A stretch of 55,468 nucleotides of DNA, taken from NCBI GenBank assembly GCA_035551475.1, contig DASZMX010000004.1, positions 1 to 55,468 on the forward strand, written 5' to 3'. The DNA is from DASZMX01 sp035551475 (GTDB taxonomy: Bacteria > Verrucomicrobiota > Verrucomicrobiia > Limisphaerales > Palsa-1400). Within the stretch, counting starts at the first letter, position 1; each line of letters starts with the position of its first letter. Below, one piece after another: positions 42,027 to 50,764 of the stretch. Position numbers and translations under genes: made by a program. A model generated the notes under the pieces. That model had not been told where the DNA came from and made no database searches. It worked only from the letters and a program-made list of their open reading frames with translations.

Positions 42027-45000
42027 GACGCGACGCTCTCGAGGCGAGGCCGGGCCGCGGTGAAGCGCGTGTGGCGCTCCCCAGGAAGCGTCAGGGGAAT
42101 TTCCAGGATGAAACTCGCGCCGGGGGGCGGGACGTTGTTGGCCGCGGTGAGGCTGCCGCCCATTTCCTCGGCGGTTAAAATGCTGCTGTGCAGGCCAAAG
42201 CCGTGGCCGCTGTGCCGGGTGGAGAAGCCTTGCGTGAAGATCTTTTTCAAGTTCTCGGGCGCGATTCCGGCGCCGTTGTCCACCACTTCAATTTGCACGA
42301 AATGCTCGCCGCGGCGGCGCAGGCGCACGCTAATGTGTTTTTCGGCCTGCTCGCTTTCCAGGCAGGCGTGCTTGGCGTTATCCAGCAAGTTGAAAAGAAT
42401 TTGCAGGATTTTGTGGCGATCAATCGTGAGACACGGGACTTCGTCGAAATCGCGGCGGATTTCGACGTTGTGCTGCGCCAGGCTGCCGGTGCACAGGCGC
42501 AACGCGTCCTCCACCACGTCGCCCAGCGCCACCGTTTCGAGCACGCCGGACACCTTGGCGTAATTCTGCTGCATGGCGACGATTTCCTTGATGTGCTGGA
42601 TGCTTTCGGAAAGGGAATCGGTCTTGTCAATTAAACGAACTTGCTCCTCGGAAAGATGCGCGCCCAACCGCAGCAAATGCTCGGGGAGCTGGCGCCCGGT
42701 CGGATCCTGGCCGAGGTAAGAGCCGATGTTTTTTTCGTTTTCCGAGAGCAGCGCCCCCACCTTGGCAATGGTGGCGAAACGCAGGTTGCGAATTTGGAAC
42801 GTAATGGAGTCGGTGAGAATGTTGACGCTGTTGAGAACGTTTCCCACGTTGTGCAGGACGTTGGTGGCGACATCCGCCATGCCGGCGAGGCGCGAGGTGG
42901 TGAGCAATTGCTTGTGAATTTTCTCGGCCTCCGCCTGCACGCGTTTGCGCTCCTCGATTTCCTCCTGCAACAGCCACGTCTTGCCGGCGAGAAGCGCCTC
43001 CGTTTTTTCGTGCTCACGCACCTGCTCCTCCAATTGACGAGTGCGGAGCGCGACCTGCCGATGCAGCAGGCGAATCCACGCAAACGCGGCCGCCAGAATC
43101 AGGATAAGCGCGCTCACGATCACCAACGAGCGCCGCAGCGAAAGCCACGGCGGCAAGGCCAGCACGCTGACGTCTGAGGCCTCGCGCAGGCGGATGGAAA
43201 AATCCACCGGGCGTTTGCCCAGTTCCGCATGGGAGGCGGGCTCCATTTGGCAAACGCCCGTCACGCGCACGCGGCTGCCCGGCGCGACGTTCAGACCGAC
43301 GCCCGCGGCGGCGGGCAACGTCGCCCGAAACGTCCGCAAGCCGGATTGAATCTGGAAAATCATCACCCGCCCGAGTGATTCCACTCCCTGCACCAATCCT
43401 TCGAGCGTCACGAGCTTGGAATCATATTCGCCGCGGCCCAGAACTTCCGCGCTGGAGACCGTGGGGGTGACGGATTCCGCCGCGCCGAGCCGAGTGCAGC
43501 TGGCTTCGGTGAGGGTGGGCGCAAAATCACGAAATTCCGGGAAGCCGACGACTTCGACCCGATCACCCACATGCAACGCCGGCCCGGTCGCGGTCGAAGT
43601 TTCCGGGCGCGGCGCTTGCCAGAATGTCCACCATCCGCCGGCCGCGAGGCTGAGGACAACGTCTTCCTTGGGAATTGCGAAGGCGCCGCCCGTCGCATCT
43701 TGCACACAATATCCATTCTCATCGCTGCACGTGAGCACGCCGTTGATTTTGACCCGATGGCTCGATTCGCTTGTGGCGCGAAGCTGGCGCAAGTCCGCAA
43801 TCGGCAGAGTGGGAATGCCGGCCGTGTCGGCGGGGAATTGCAGCACTTGGATGAATTCCAGCGAGGGCACGAGCAATTCCACCCCGCCTTGGGTTTGGCC
43901 GCGCGCGTCATTCGCGGCGAGGCTTACGCCCTGCAATCGAATTTTAGCGTCCACCAGCGCCTTGATCGCGGTGATGGGCGCGGCGCGAACCGTGGCCATG
44001 AACTGGCCATTCTCGCACGCCAGCATCAAATGCGAACCGTCGGTGGCGCGCACGATGGCATCGACTTCCACCCATTGCGCATCCATCTGGCCGCTGGCCA
44101 GCATGCTCCAGGAGGGGCGCACGGGCGTGGGCAGTTTTCCGCGCCCCAGCAATCGCACGGTGTCAGCGGCGATGACGACGCCCTTGCCGCTGGGGCCGTG
44201 ACCCGGCAGCAACACCCCGCGACCTTCCACCTCGACGTACGCGCCCAAACCTTGCGCCATCGGGCCGGTGCCGGGCGGGTGCGGCACGACCTCGTTGTGC
44301 AGCGCCATTTCCACGCCGCCGCTCGCATCCTGAATGCAGCCGCCGGCGGTGTCCGTGATCACGCCGCGCACTTTGACGCGCGGCTCCCGCGCCAGCTCCG
44401 CCCAGCTTAAATGGCGAATCTGATCAATCCGTTTCAAATACGGCTCGCCTTCGGCGGGGCCGTTGGTCGTGTTCAACGCCGCGCACTTTGCCGGCAGCGC
44501 TTCGGGATCCGCCATTTTGATGGCATCGAGATCAATTGCCCACAGCGCGCCCGCGACGAGCGCTCCGTCTTCGTTAAGAATGCCTCCCGCCAGCCCGCGC
44601 ACGCGCACCCGCGCGCCCTCGGGCGGAACGTGCTGGCCTGCGCCGCTGTGCAGGACGTGAACGGTGGAACGGTGGGCATTTTCGTCGATATCAAATGAGA
44701 TTTCGCCGCCGACATCGGTGGAGAACCGCACCTGCCCGGCAGCTTCCACCCAGGGAAATTCGTTTTCGTTGGTGAGCAATTCTTCCGGCGCAATTCGGGC
44801 GGGTTCGGCCATGGCCGGACGCTCGCTCCAAGCCGCGCGCGGTTGGTCAATCATGGGCGCGCCGCCCACAAAGCCGCTGTGGCCGGTCAAAAGAAGTTTT
44901 CGGCCGGGAAGACCTTCGCGAACCGCGTCCGGCACGGCCACATCAATCCAACTCGTGCCGTCGAACACGCAAATTTTTTGCGTGCCGGTGACCACGCCTA

Positions 45001-45631
45001 CGGTCGTGCCGGCAATGCGGACGGCAAAGCCATCCGCCGCGCGGCTGCGCAAGGCGTGCAGTTGCTGCAAATTCGTCAAGATGAGCCCGGTGTGATCGAG
45101 GTAACGCCATTGAATCCACGAGGCGCGCGTGGTGGAGTGGATGGCCGCAAAATCCAGCCATTTGGAATCGGCCTGCCCGTCAAACGCCGCCGCGGCGGTC
45201 TCAGAAGGCTCATTATCCCCCTGCGCCGCGAGCGCATCGCAAAAGATTGGCCGCGGATTTTCCTCGCCGGGATTGTTCAGCGGTTCGATTTCGCTCAATT
45301 GCAAGGCATCGGCGGTGGCAGGAGATCGGATGCGATCGATTTGCAGCCGGTAGAGATTGAACGATCCCACATTCGTGCAGGCAAATAAACGGCGCTGATG
45401 CCGTTCCGGAAATGTTTCGTTCTGGCGGACATCCAGCGTCGTCCAGGTCTGGCCGCCGTCATTGGAGCCCAGAAGACGCCAATCCCTGGGATCGCGCTCG
45501 GGAAAATCGTTCGCGGAAGTCAGCGCGTAACGCCGCACAATGCGCGTGGGCGCGGCTCCCATCCCAGACACGACAGTCAGCAGGACCACGAGGGTCCAAA
45601 GAGTGGCGGCGCGAAATGCCGGGGTTATCAA
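42023..45631 (-). CDS. Membrane sensor histidine kinase with large periplasmic sensor (locus 2)
   Basis: 1202 residues from a TTG start at 45631, chosen because AGGAAGGG lies 7 nt upstream and the next residues form a signal segment (FRAATLWTLVVLLTVVSGMG). Longer in-frame starts would run back through the operator array and beyond. Same architecture as the locus 1 kinase: discoidin-like RRYALTSANDFPERDPRDW, OB-fold-like repeats (VKVRGVITDTAGG, VEVEGRGVLLPG), one membrane helix, coiled coil, NVLHNVGNVLNSV with H927, and ATPase boxes FNLLDNAKHACL, DNGAGIAP and GHGFGLHSS. Upstream partner of the AraC-type regulator with a 4-bp overlap. Confidence 0.92.
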   Translation of the reverse strand: MITPAFRAATLWTLVVLLTVVSGMGAAPTRIVRRYALTSANDFPERDPRDWRLLGSNDGGQTWTTLDVRQNETFPERHQRRLFACTNVGSFNLYRLQIDRIRSPATADALQLSEIEPLNNPGEENPRPIFCDALAAQGDNEPSETAAAAFDGQADSKWLDFAAIHSTTRASWIQWRYLDHTGLILTNLQQLHALRSRAADGFAVRIAGTTVGVVTGTQKICVFDGTSWIDVAVPDAVREGLPGRKLLLTGHSGFVGGAPMIDQPRAAWSERPAMAEPARIAPEELLTNENEFPWVEAAGQVRFSTDVGGEISFDIDENAHRSTVHVLHSGAGQHVPPEGARVRVRGLAGGILNEDGALVAGALWAIDLDAIKMADPEALPAKCAALNTTNGPAEGEPYLKRIDQIRHLSWAELAREPRVKVRGVITDTAGGCIQDASGGVEMALHNEVVPHPPGTGPMAQGLGAYVEVEGRGVLLPGHGPSGKGVVIAADTVRLLGRGKLPTPVRPSWSMLASGQMDAQWVEVDAIVRATDGSHLMLACENGQFMATVRAAPITAIKALVDAKIRLQGVSLAANDARGQTQGGVELLVPSLEFIQVLQFPADTAGIPTLPIADLRQLRATSESSHRVKINGVLTCSDENGYCVQDATGGAFAIPKEDVVLSLAAGGWWTFWQAPRPETSTATGPALHVGDRVEVVGFPEFRDFAPTLTEASCTRLGAAESVTPTVSSAEVLGRGEYDSKLVTLEGLVQGVESLGRVMIFQIQSGLRTFRATLPAAAGVGLNVAPGSRVRVTGVCQMEPASHAELGKRPVDFSIRLREASDVSVLALPPWLSLRRSLVIVSALILILAAAFAWIRLLHRQVALRTRQLEEQVREHEKTEALLAGKTWLLQEEIEERKRVQAEAEKIHKQLLTTSRLAGMADVATNVLHNVGNVLNSVNILTDSITFQIRNLRFATIAKVGALLSENEKNIGSYLGQDPTGRQLPEHLLRLGAHLSEEQVRLIDKTDSLSESIQHIKEIVAMQQNYAKVSGVLETVALGDVVEDALRLCTGSLAQHNVEIRRDFDEVPCLTIDRHKILQILFNLLDNAKHACLESEQAEKHISVRLRRRGEHFVQIEVVDNGAGIAPENLKKIFTQGFSTRHSGHGFGLHSSILTAEEMGGSLTAANNVPPPGASFILEIPLTLPGERHTRFTAARPRLESVAS

Positions 45632-45638
45632 GGCATTT

Positions 45639-45646
45639 CCCTTCCT
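45639..45646 (-). promoter_or_regulatory. Ribosome-binding site deciding the TTG start of the locus 2 kinase
   Basis: AGGAAGGG on the minus strand, 7 nt before TTG (45631-45629). A nearby ATG is out of frame and runs into stop codons at once, so this site sets the kinase start at TTG. Confidence 0.6.
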
Positions 45647-45796
45647 TTGGGAGGTAAAGCAACCATGCCGGTTCCTAAAGCGTCCAGCTCTGGCAAGCAG
45701 GGCCCGATGCGAGAGACGGCATGGCTGACGCTCGGAATAGGATTCATTTGATACTGGCAGTCTGCGAAGCGCGGGCCGGGTTGTCGCCGGGCAATC

Positions 45797-45882
45797 GTGC
45801 CAAAAAACCGGGGTGGACGTGCCAAATCGCGGCATTCTCCCCGCAACGGCCTTTTGGCACGGCGCTCGGGTTAAATTGGCAC
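45797..45882. promoter_or_regulatory. Four-copy GTGCCAAA operator array, divergent promoter region of locus 2
   Basis: GTGCCAAA (45797-45804), GTGCCAAA (45819-45826), TTTGGCAC (45853-45860) and ATTGGCAC (45875-45882). Spacing is 22 bp within each same-orientation pair. It fills the otherwise gene-free 319 bp between the kinase and the carbohydrate-binding gene. The kinase-side edge (45778-45804, minus strand) matches 25 of 27 positions with 5554-5580 at locus 1. Rest of the gap: kinase leader, and the -10 region of the carbohydrate-binding gene. Confidence 0.72.
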
Positions 45883-45914
45883 GGCTGTCCGTCGCTGGCG
45901 TCGGCGGGCCTCTG

Positions 45915-45920
45915 TATGGT
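45915..45920 (+). promoter_or_regulatory. Predicted -10 box of the locus 2 carbohydrate-binding gene
   Basis: TATGGT, preceded by TG in extended -10 position, 30 nt upstream of the start codon. Its first base is exactly 38 bp from the first base of TGGCA in the nearest operator copy, as at locus 1. CACAGCACT follows in both loci, probably the transcription start region. Confidence 0.5.
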
Positions 45921-45950
45921 TTGCCCCCACAGCACTCAAACCCATAACCT

Positions 45951-48900
45951 ATGAAAAGCATATCCTGTCCACGTTTACGTTCCCCAAAATTGGTTTTAGG
46001 CGCCATTAGCGCGCTCCTTTGCGGAGCTGTCGCGCAAGCGCAACCTGTCATCACCTCCATTTCTCCGGATGGCTCGCATCTTTTCCAACCCGCCAGCGTC
46101 CTGTCTTTTCACGCCACATCGACGGTGGGCGTGACGAATGTGACCGTGGCTTTGACCGTGACGAGCCTGTCTGGCTCCAGTTTCCTCAAGAACCTCACGC
46201 AAGCCTCGGGGCTGACGGTCAACGGCGCCACGAGCAAAGATTTGACGGTCACCGCCAATCTGACGAGCAACGTCATGTATGCGGCAGTCATCCAGGCCAC
46301 CGACGCCAACGGCGTCAGCAGTTCCGCCAGCGTCTCGTTTGACACGATCAACCCCAGCTACACTTTCGAGGCGGAAGACTTCGATTACAACGGCGGCTCC
46401 TTTATTGACAATCCGCAGACCAACCAATACGCGGGCCTCGCCGCGGTCAATGGCGTGGATTGCCAGCACGATTCCACCCAAGGCGGCGCGAGCTATCGCC
46501 CGAATCCGCTCTCCACCGAAGGCTGCGGCGATGTGGCGCGCACCCTGTTCATCGGGGCGGGCAACACGAATAAGGATTTCGATGTCGGATTTAACAACGG
46601 CACGGATTGGGCGAATTATACCCGCCATTTCCCGCCCGGCTTGTATAATATTTATTTGCGCGGCGCGGACGGCAACGGCGACACCGCCGATTGCGCGAGC
46701 ATGACCGTCGCTTCCGCCGCCTCCGGCCAGACAGCTTTGCTGGGAACCGGGCCCTTCACCTTCTCGGTGAAATCAACCGGCTGGCAAACCTATCGTTTCT
46801 ATCCCTTGTTGGACGCCAACAAGAGCCTGGTGCAATTCACCAATGACGGCAGCCAGACCACGATGCGCGTCACGGTGGATGGGGGCAATTTCAACGCCAA
46901 CTTCTATATGCTCGTCCCCGCCAACACCAACATCGAAACCGCGAGCGTGAGTTTCACCAACGTCTATCCGGACGGCTCCGTGCAATTCCAGCCGACCAAC
47001 AGCTTCGCGCTGACGATCAATTCCGCCGCCGGCGTCGATCCCAGCCAGGTGTTCGTGCAATTGACAGCCACCAACCTCATCGGCATCGGCTCGGTGAAAG
47101 TCTATACGACCGCCAATGGGTTGACCGTCACTGGCCCCTCCACGAGCCTGCAAGCGAGCGTTCCGCTGGCTAGCAACACGGTGTACTCGGCCTTCATCCA
47201 AGCCATTGACCTCAATGGCAATCCCAACAGCGCCACGTTCAACTTCGACACCGTCGTTCCGCTCTACACCTTCGATGCTGAAGACTACGACTACAACGAC
47301 GGACAATACTTCGACAACCCGCAGATCAATGCTTATCTTGGCGCCGCAGGCGACCCGGGCGTGGATTACTCGGTGGACGATCCGTTCTCCGGCAGCCATG
47401 CCTATCGCGACAATGACCCCAACACCGGCGGCCCGGCGACGGAATCCTGCGGTGACGTCCCCCGCGCTGGCTACACCAACGCCGCGGTCACAGGCGTGAC
47501 GGATTACGACGTGGGATTCAACGACCCCGCGAACTGGGAGAACTACACCCGCCATTATCCCAACGGCACGTTCAACATCTTCATGCGCGGCGCCAACGGC
47601 GGCGGCGGCGATGGCTCGGCGAATCTCGCGCTGGTCACGAGCGGCGCCGGCACGCACAGCCAGGTTGTTTCCAACCTCGGAACCTTCACGGTTCACTCCA
47701 CGGGCAACTGGCAGAAGTACGAATTCTGCCCCCTGAAAGACAACAGCGGCAACCTCGTCAAACTGACCTTCAGCGGTTCCGCCGCCGAAACCCTCCGCGT
47801 CGTGGGACCGAGCAGCGTCAACGGCAATTACTACCTGCTCGAGCCTGCCAACAATTCCCTGCCGACCGTGGTGGGCCTCTATCCGGATGGCACCGCGTTC
47901 TTCCAGCAGACCAACACGCTGAGCTTCACCGCCAGCTCCTCGGACGGCATTGCCACGAGCAACATCGTGATCACGATCAACGGCCAGGCCGCCTCCGGCG
48001 TGGTGTTCACGGGCAGCTCCACCAGTTGGGGTGTGAAATATTCGGGTCTGTTGCCGAATCACCTCTACAATGTGAGCATCTCGGTCCGGACCCTCACGGG
48101 AAACTCGTTCAGCAAGGCCTTCACGTTCGACACCTATTCCCCGAACAATTACCAGTGGGAATCTTCGGACTACGACTACACCAGCAACGGCGTCAGCGGC
48201 CTCTATATCGATAATCCGCAAATCAATGCTTACAACGGCCTGATCGCGACCCCTGGGATTGACGAACAGGAAGTCACCTCCGGCACGCCCATCAACGAGG
48301 ACCTCTATCGCCCGACACCCGATGGTTCAACGGTGCTGATTCCGACCCAAGGCGGCGGCGATCTGGCCCGTGCGCAATTCGGCTCCAACCCGACCTGGCG
48401 CATCAATTGGTTCGGTTTCGGCGACTTTGCCAATTACACCCGCCATTACCCGGCGGGCAAATACAACGTCCTGGCGCGTTTCACTGAAGGCGGCTCCGCT
48501 TCCTCGGCGACCCTTTACAAAGTCACCAGCGGCGTCGGCACGCCCACGCAAACGACCAGCCTCCTGGGCACGTTCAACATTCCGGCCAACGGCTGGAATG
48601 GCTGGGAATGGTGCACGCTGGTGGATAATTCCAGCAACGCCGTCACCGTCACCTTGGACGGCTCGGCCACCACGCTGCAACTGGCAGGCCCCGTCGCCGA
48701 CGACAGCCAGACCATCAACGTTGGTTTCTTCATGCTCGTGCCTGTTGGCCCGGCGCATCCGACGCTCTCCGCCACAGCTAATGGCGGGCAGATCACCATC
48801 TCGTTCCTTACGGCCACCGGCGCGAATTACCAGGTCGTCGCCTCGCCCAGCCTGACGGCGCCGAACTGGCAGCCGGTCGGCAGCCTGATTCCTGGCAACA

Positions 48901-48968
48901 ACGCCGTGCAGTCGGCGCATTTCTCGACCACCGGCGGACAGATGTTCTATCAAGTGCAGGTGAAGTAG
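45951..48968 (+). CDS. Secreted triple-repeat carbohydrate-binding (CBM6-like) protein (locus 2)
   Basis: 1005 residues. Signal peptide around LVLGAISALLCGAVAQA. Three repeats, each an Ig/FN3-like part (ITSISPDGSHLFQ, TNVYPDGSVQFQ, VGLYPDGTAFFQ) followed by a CBM6/35-like sandwich starting FEAEDFDYNGGSF, FDAEDYDYNDGQYF and WESSDYDYTSNG. The third repeat has lost the EAED glutamates (ESSD). YTRHxPxGxYNI is kept in all. The last module ends MFYQVQVK. No enzyme domain recognised. First gene of a two-gene operon with a pseudopilin and divergent from the sensor kinase. Same arrangement as 2440-5406, so both probably arose by module duplication. Confidence 0.88.
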   Translation: MKSISCPRLRSPKLVLGAISALLCGAVAQAQPVITSISPDGSHLFQPASVLSFHATSTVGVTNVTVALTVTSLSGSSFLKNLTQASGLTVNGATSKDLTVTANLTSNVMYAAVIQATDANGVSSSASVSFDTINPSYTFEAEDFDYNGGSFIDNPQTNQYAGLAAVNGVDCQHDSTQGGASYRPNPLSTEGCGDVARTLFIGAGNTNKDFDVGFNNGTDWANYTRHFPPGLYNIYLRGADGNGDTADCASMTVASAASGQTALLGTGPFTFSVKSTGWQTYRFYPLLDANKSLVQFTNDGSQTTMRVTVDGGNFNANFYMLVPANTNIETASVSFTNVYPDGSVQFQPTNSFALTINSAAGVDPSQVFVQLTATNLIGIGSVKVYTTANGLTVTGPSTSLQASVPLASNTVYSAFIQAIDLNGNPNSATFNFDTVVPLYTFDAEDYDYNDGQYFDNPQINAYLGAAGDPGVDYSVDDPFSGSHAYRDNDPNTGGPATESCGDVPRAGYTNAAVTGVTDYDVGFNDPANWENYTRHYPNGTFNIFMRGANGGGGDGSANLALVTSGAGTHSQVVSNLGTFTVHSTGNWQKYEFCPLKDNSGNLVKLTFSGSAAETLRVVGPSSVNGNYYLLEPANNSLPTVVGLYPDGTAFFQQTNTLSFTASSSDGIATSNIVITINGQAASGVVFTGSSTSWGVKYSGLLPNHLYNVSISVRTLTGNSFSKAFTFDTYSPNNYQWESSDYDYTSNGVSGLYIDNPQINAYNGLIATPGIDEQEVTSGTPINEDLYRPTPDGSTVLIPTQGGGDLARAQFGSNPTWRINWFGFGDFANYTRHYPAGKYNVLARFTEGGSASSATLYKVTSGVGTPTQTTSLLGTFNIPANGWNGWEWCTLVDNSSNAVTVTLDGSATTLQLAGPVADDSQTINVGFFMLVPVGPAHPTLSATANGGQITISFLTATGANYQVVASPSLTAPNWQPVGSLIPGNNAVQSAHFSTTGGQMFYQVQVK

Positions 48969-48991
48969 TTGGTTCGGATGTAATGACGGAG

Positions 48992-49027
48992 TTCCGGCGG
49001 TTGGCAAACCAGCCGCCGGAATTTTTT
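48992..49027 (+). terminator. Intercistronic hairpin with T-tract (locus 2)
   Basis: TTCCGGCGGTTGG / CCAGCCGCCGGAA, 13 pairs with one G-U, loop CAAA, followed directly by TTTTTT. This has the form of an intrinsic terminator, but it sits between the carbohydrate-binding gene and the pseudopilin, 18 bp before the pseudopilin start. It probably acts as a partial terminator lowering downstream expression. The stem core matches the locus 1 hairpin. Confidence 0.65.
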
Positions 49028-49045
49028 CCAAGGAGACAAGAAGAT

Positions 49046-49936
49046 ATGATCAACAAGGAGTCAACCCAAGCATCCCCCAGACGGCCGCGCAGCCGCCGGG
49101 GCTTCACGCTGATTGAATTGCTGGTGGTGATCGCCATTATCGCGATCCTCGCCGCCATGCTGTTGCCGGCCCTCGCGCAAGCCAAGACCAGGGCGCAAGG
49201 CATCAAGTGCCTCAGCAACATGAAACAATTGCAATTGGCAGCGCTCATGTATGCGTCCGACAACAATGACAGTTGTCCGCCCAACGAAGGCCACACCAAG
49301 GCCACCGAAATCATCGGCGTCGGGCAGGATCCTGACTGGGTGGCCGGCGATTTCGGCGCGCCTTATCCCAATCCGCCGCCGGGCAATCCAGTCGGCTGCG
49401 AAACCAATATCTGGCTTCTCGGCGTGCTCGGGCCCAGCGATCCCAGCGGCCAAATCACCCAGCCGCTGGCCGGCAGCATCGGAACCTATGCCAAGAACGC
49501 CGGCGTTTACAAATGCCCGGCCGACCTGAGCGTTTACAAAAGCGGGGGGCTCAGCGTCCCGCGCGTGCGCTCCGTTTCCGCCAATTGCTATGTCGGCGCC
49601 ACCGCCTATGAGCAAACTGATTGGAACGAAATTGTCCCCGGCTATTACGTGTTCACCAAATACACGCGGTTCCCCAGCAAGCTCGGACCGTCGGACACCT
49701 TCGTCTTTGCCGATGAAAATCCCAAGACGATCAATGACGGCTTTCTCCTGATTCACATGCCCGACGGCGGCAACGACGCCCCGGCTGTCAATCATGGCAA
49801 CGCCAGCTCCATGACCTTTGCCGATGGCCACGCGCAAATTCACAAGTGGCAGGACGCCTTGCTGGTTCCCGCCAAGGGCACGAGCAAGAAAGACCTGGCC
49901 TGGATGGCCCAGCACACGACCGTTTACACCAAATAA
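49046..49936 (+). CDS. Type II secretion/pseudopilin-like protein, H-x9-DG type (locus 2)
   Basis: 296 residues from ATG 49046, preceded by AAGGAGA. A leader rich in basic residues ends in RSRRGFTLIELL, the prepilin peptidase site with glutamate at +5, then the hydrophobic helix VVIAIIAILAAMLLPALA. The C-terminal motif is H-GNASSMTFA-DG, followed by GHAQIHKW. Strong similarity to 1477-2349 throughout, including CLSNMKQLQLAALMYASDN and SVSANCYVG/SCSANGFVG. Expected to be processed by a PilD-like peptidase encoded elsewhere and held in the inner membrane or built into a fibre. Its constant partner is the carbohydrate-binding gene upstream. Confidence 0.92.
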   Translation: MINKESTQASPRRPRSRRGFTLIELLVVIAIIAILAAMLLPALAQAKTRAQGIKCLSNMKQLQLAALMYASDNNDSCPPNEGHTKATEIIGVGQDPDWVAGDFGAPYPNPPPGNPVGCETNIWLLGVLGPSDPSGQITQPLAGSIGTYAKNAGVYKCPADLSVYKSGGLSVPRVRSVSANCYVGATAYEQTDWNEIVPGYYVFTKYTRFPSKLGPSDTFVFADENPKTINDGFLLIHMPDGGNDAPAVNHGNASSMTFADGHAQIHKWQDALLVPAKGTSKKDLAWMAQHTTVYTK

Positions 49937-49976
49937 TTCGCCGAGGGGGCGGCATGAGGCGTCCGGTTTCTTGACC

Positions 49977-50008
49977 CGGGCGCCTCTTGCCTTTTAGGGA
50001 GGCGCCCG
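49977..50008 (+). terminator. Hairpin downstream of the locus 2 pseudopilin
   Basis: CGGGCGCCTC / GAGGCGCCCG, 10 perfect pairs around a 12-nt loop, 41 bp after the pseudopilin stop. No T-tract follows, so termination would need Rho or the hairpin may protect the 3' end. The rest of 50009-50188 shows nothing else I can name. Confidence 0.45.
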
Positions 50009-50188
50009 CCGCTGCTCCGCCAGCCCGCGCTGAAGCGGCAAGGAATTGAAGCCGATTTTGCTTTTTTGGAGTTTTGCGGTTTTGTCCTCATACGGTTCGG
50101 AGTCGGAGGCGGCCTCATTTCGTGATTTTCAGATTCTTCTTTTTGAATTCGCTTTTCTTCACCTGGCATACCTGCTTGATTTCTCGGC

Positions 50189-50764
50189 ATGGCGCGGGCC
50201 GTATTTCTGGATCGGGATGGGGTGCTGATTGTGGACGCTGATTTATTGACAGACCCGGCGCACATTCAGCCGTTGCCGGGCGTGGCGGCGGCCTTGCGGC
50301 GGCTGCAGGCCGCTGGGTTTCGGTTGATTGTGGTCAGCAACCAGCCGGTGGTGGCGCGCGGCCTGGCCACGGAGCGGGAGGTGGAGGCGATTCATCAGGA
50401 GATTCAACGCCAGATCGTGCGGGACGGCGGCCCCACCCTCGATGCGTTTTATTTTTGTCCGCATCATCCCCGCGCCACATTGGAGGAGTACCGCCGGGAT
50501 TGTGAATGCCGCAAGCCGCGCGCCGGCCTGCTGCGACAAGGGGCGGCGGCGTTCGGGATTGATCTGAAATCGAGTTTTATGGTGGGCGACCGCATCACCG
50601 ATATTGCCGCGGGCGCAGCGGTCGGGTGTCGCACGGTCATGGTGGAAACCGGAAAACATCTTCTGCCGCCAATCCATACATCCGAGCCTCTGGATCCGGG
50701 GCTGAAGCCAGATTGGACGTGCGCCGACCTGCCGGCGGCGGCGGACTGGATTTTGGCGCAATGA
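50189..50764 (+). CDS. gmhB: D-glycero-D-manno-heptose 1,7-bisphosphate phosphatase
   Basis: 191 residues, usual length. HAD motif I is FLDRDGVL with D8 and D10, motif II is VVSNQP (S50), and motif IV is GDRITD (D134, D138). The family-specific zinc site is complete: C90, H92 (FCPHHP) and C105, C107 (CECRKP), matching GmhB spacing. It removes the 7-phosphate of heptose bisphosphate on the way to ADP- or GDP-heptose for surface polysaccharide. The stop overlaps the next gene start (ATGA). Confidence 0.9.
   Translation: MARAVFLDRDGVLIVDADLLTDPAHIQPLPGVAAALRRLQAAGFRLIVVSNQPVVARGLATEREVEAIHQEIQRQIVRDGGPTLDAFYFCPHHPRATLEEYRRDCECRKPRAGLLRQGAAAFGIDLKSSFMVGDRITDIAAGAAVGCRTVMVETGKHLLPPIHTSEPLDPGLKPDWTCADLPAAADWILAQ

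Noticed and set aside
40983..42563. 526-codon open frame spanning the regulator-kinase junction on the other strand
   Set aside because: It crosses two firmly identified, translationally coupled genes and has no domain.
45632..46060. N-terminal extension of the locus 2 kinase to an upstream ATG
   Set aside because: The extension runs through the operator array, the divergent promoter and the start of the neighbouring gene; the TTG start has a good ribosome-binding site and a signal segment.
46773..48221. 482-codon open frame opposite the locus 2 carbohydrate-binding gene
   Set aside because: Antisense shadow created by the repeated codon pattern; similar frames lie opposite the paralogue at locus 1.
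50046..50228. 60-codon open frame in the gap before gmhB
   Set aside because: Overlaps the gmhB start, no ribosome-binding site, no similarity to a known small protein.
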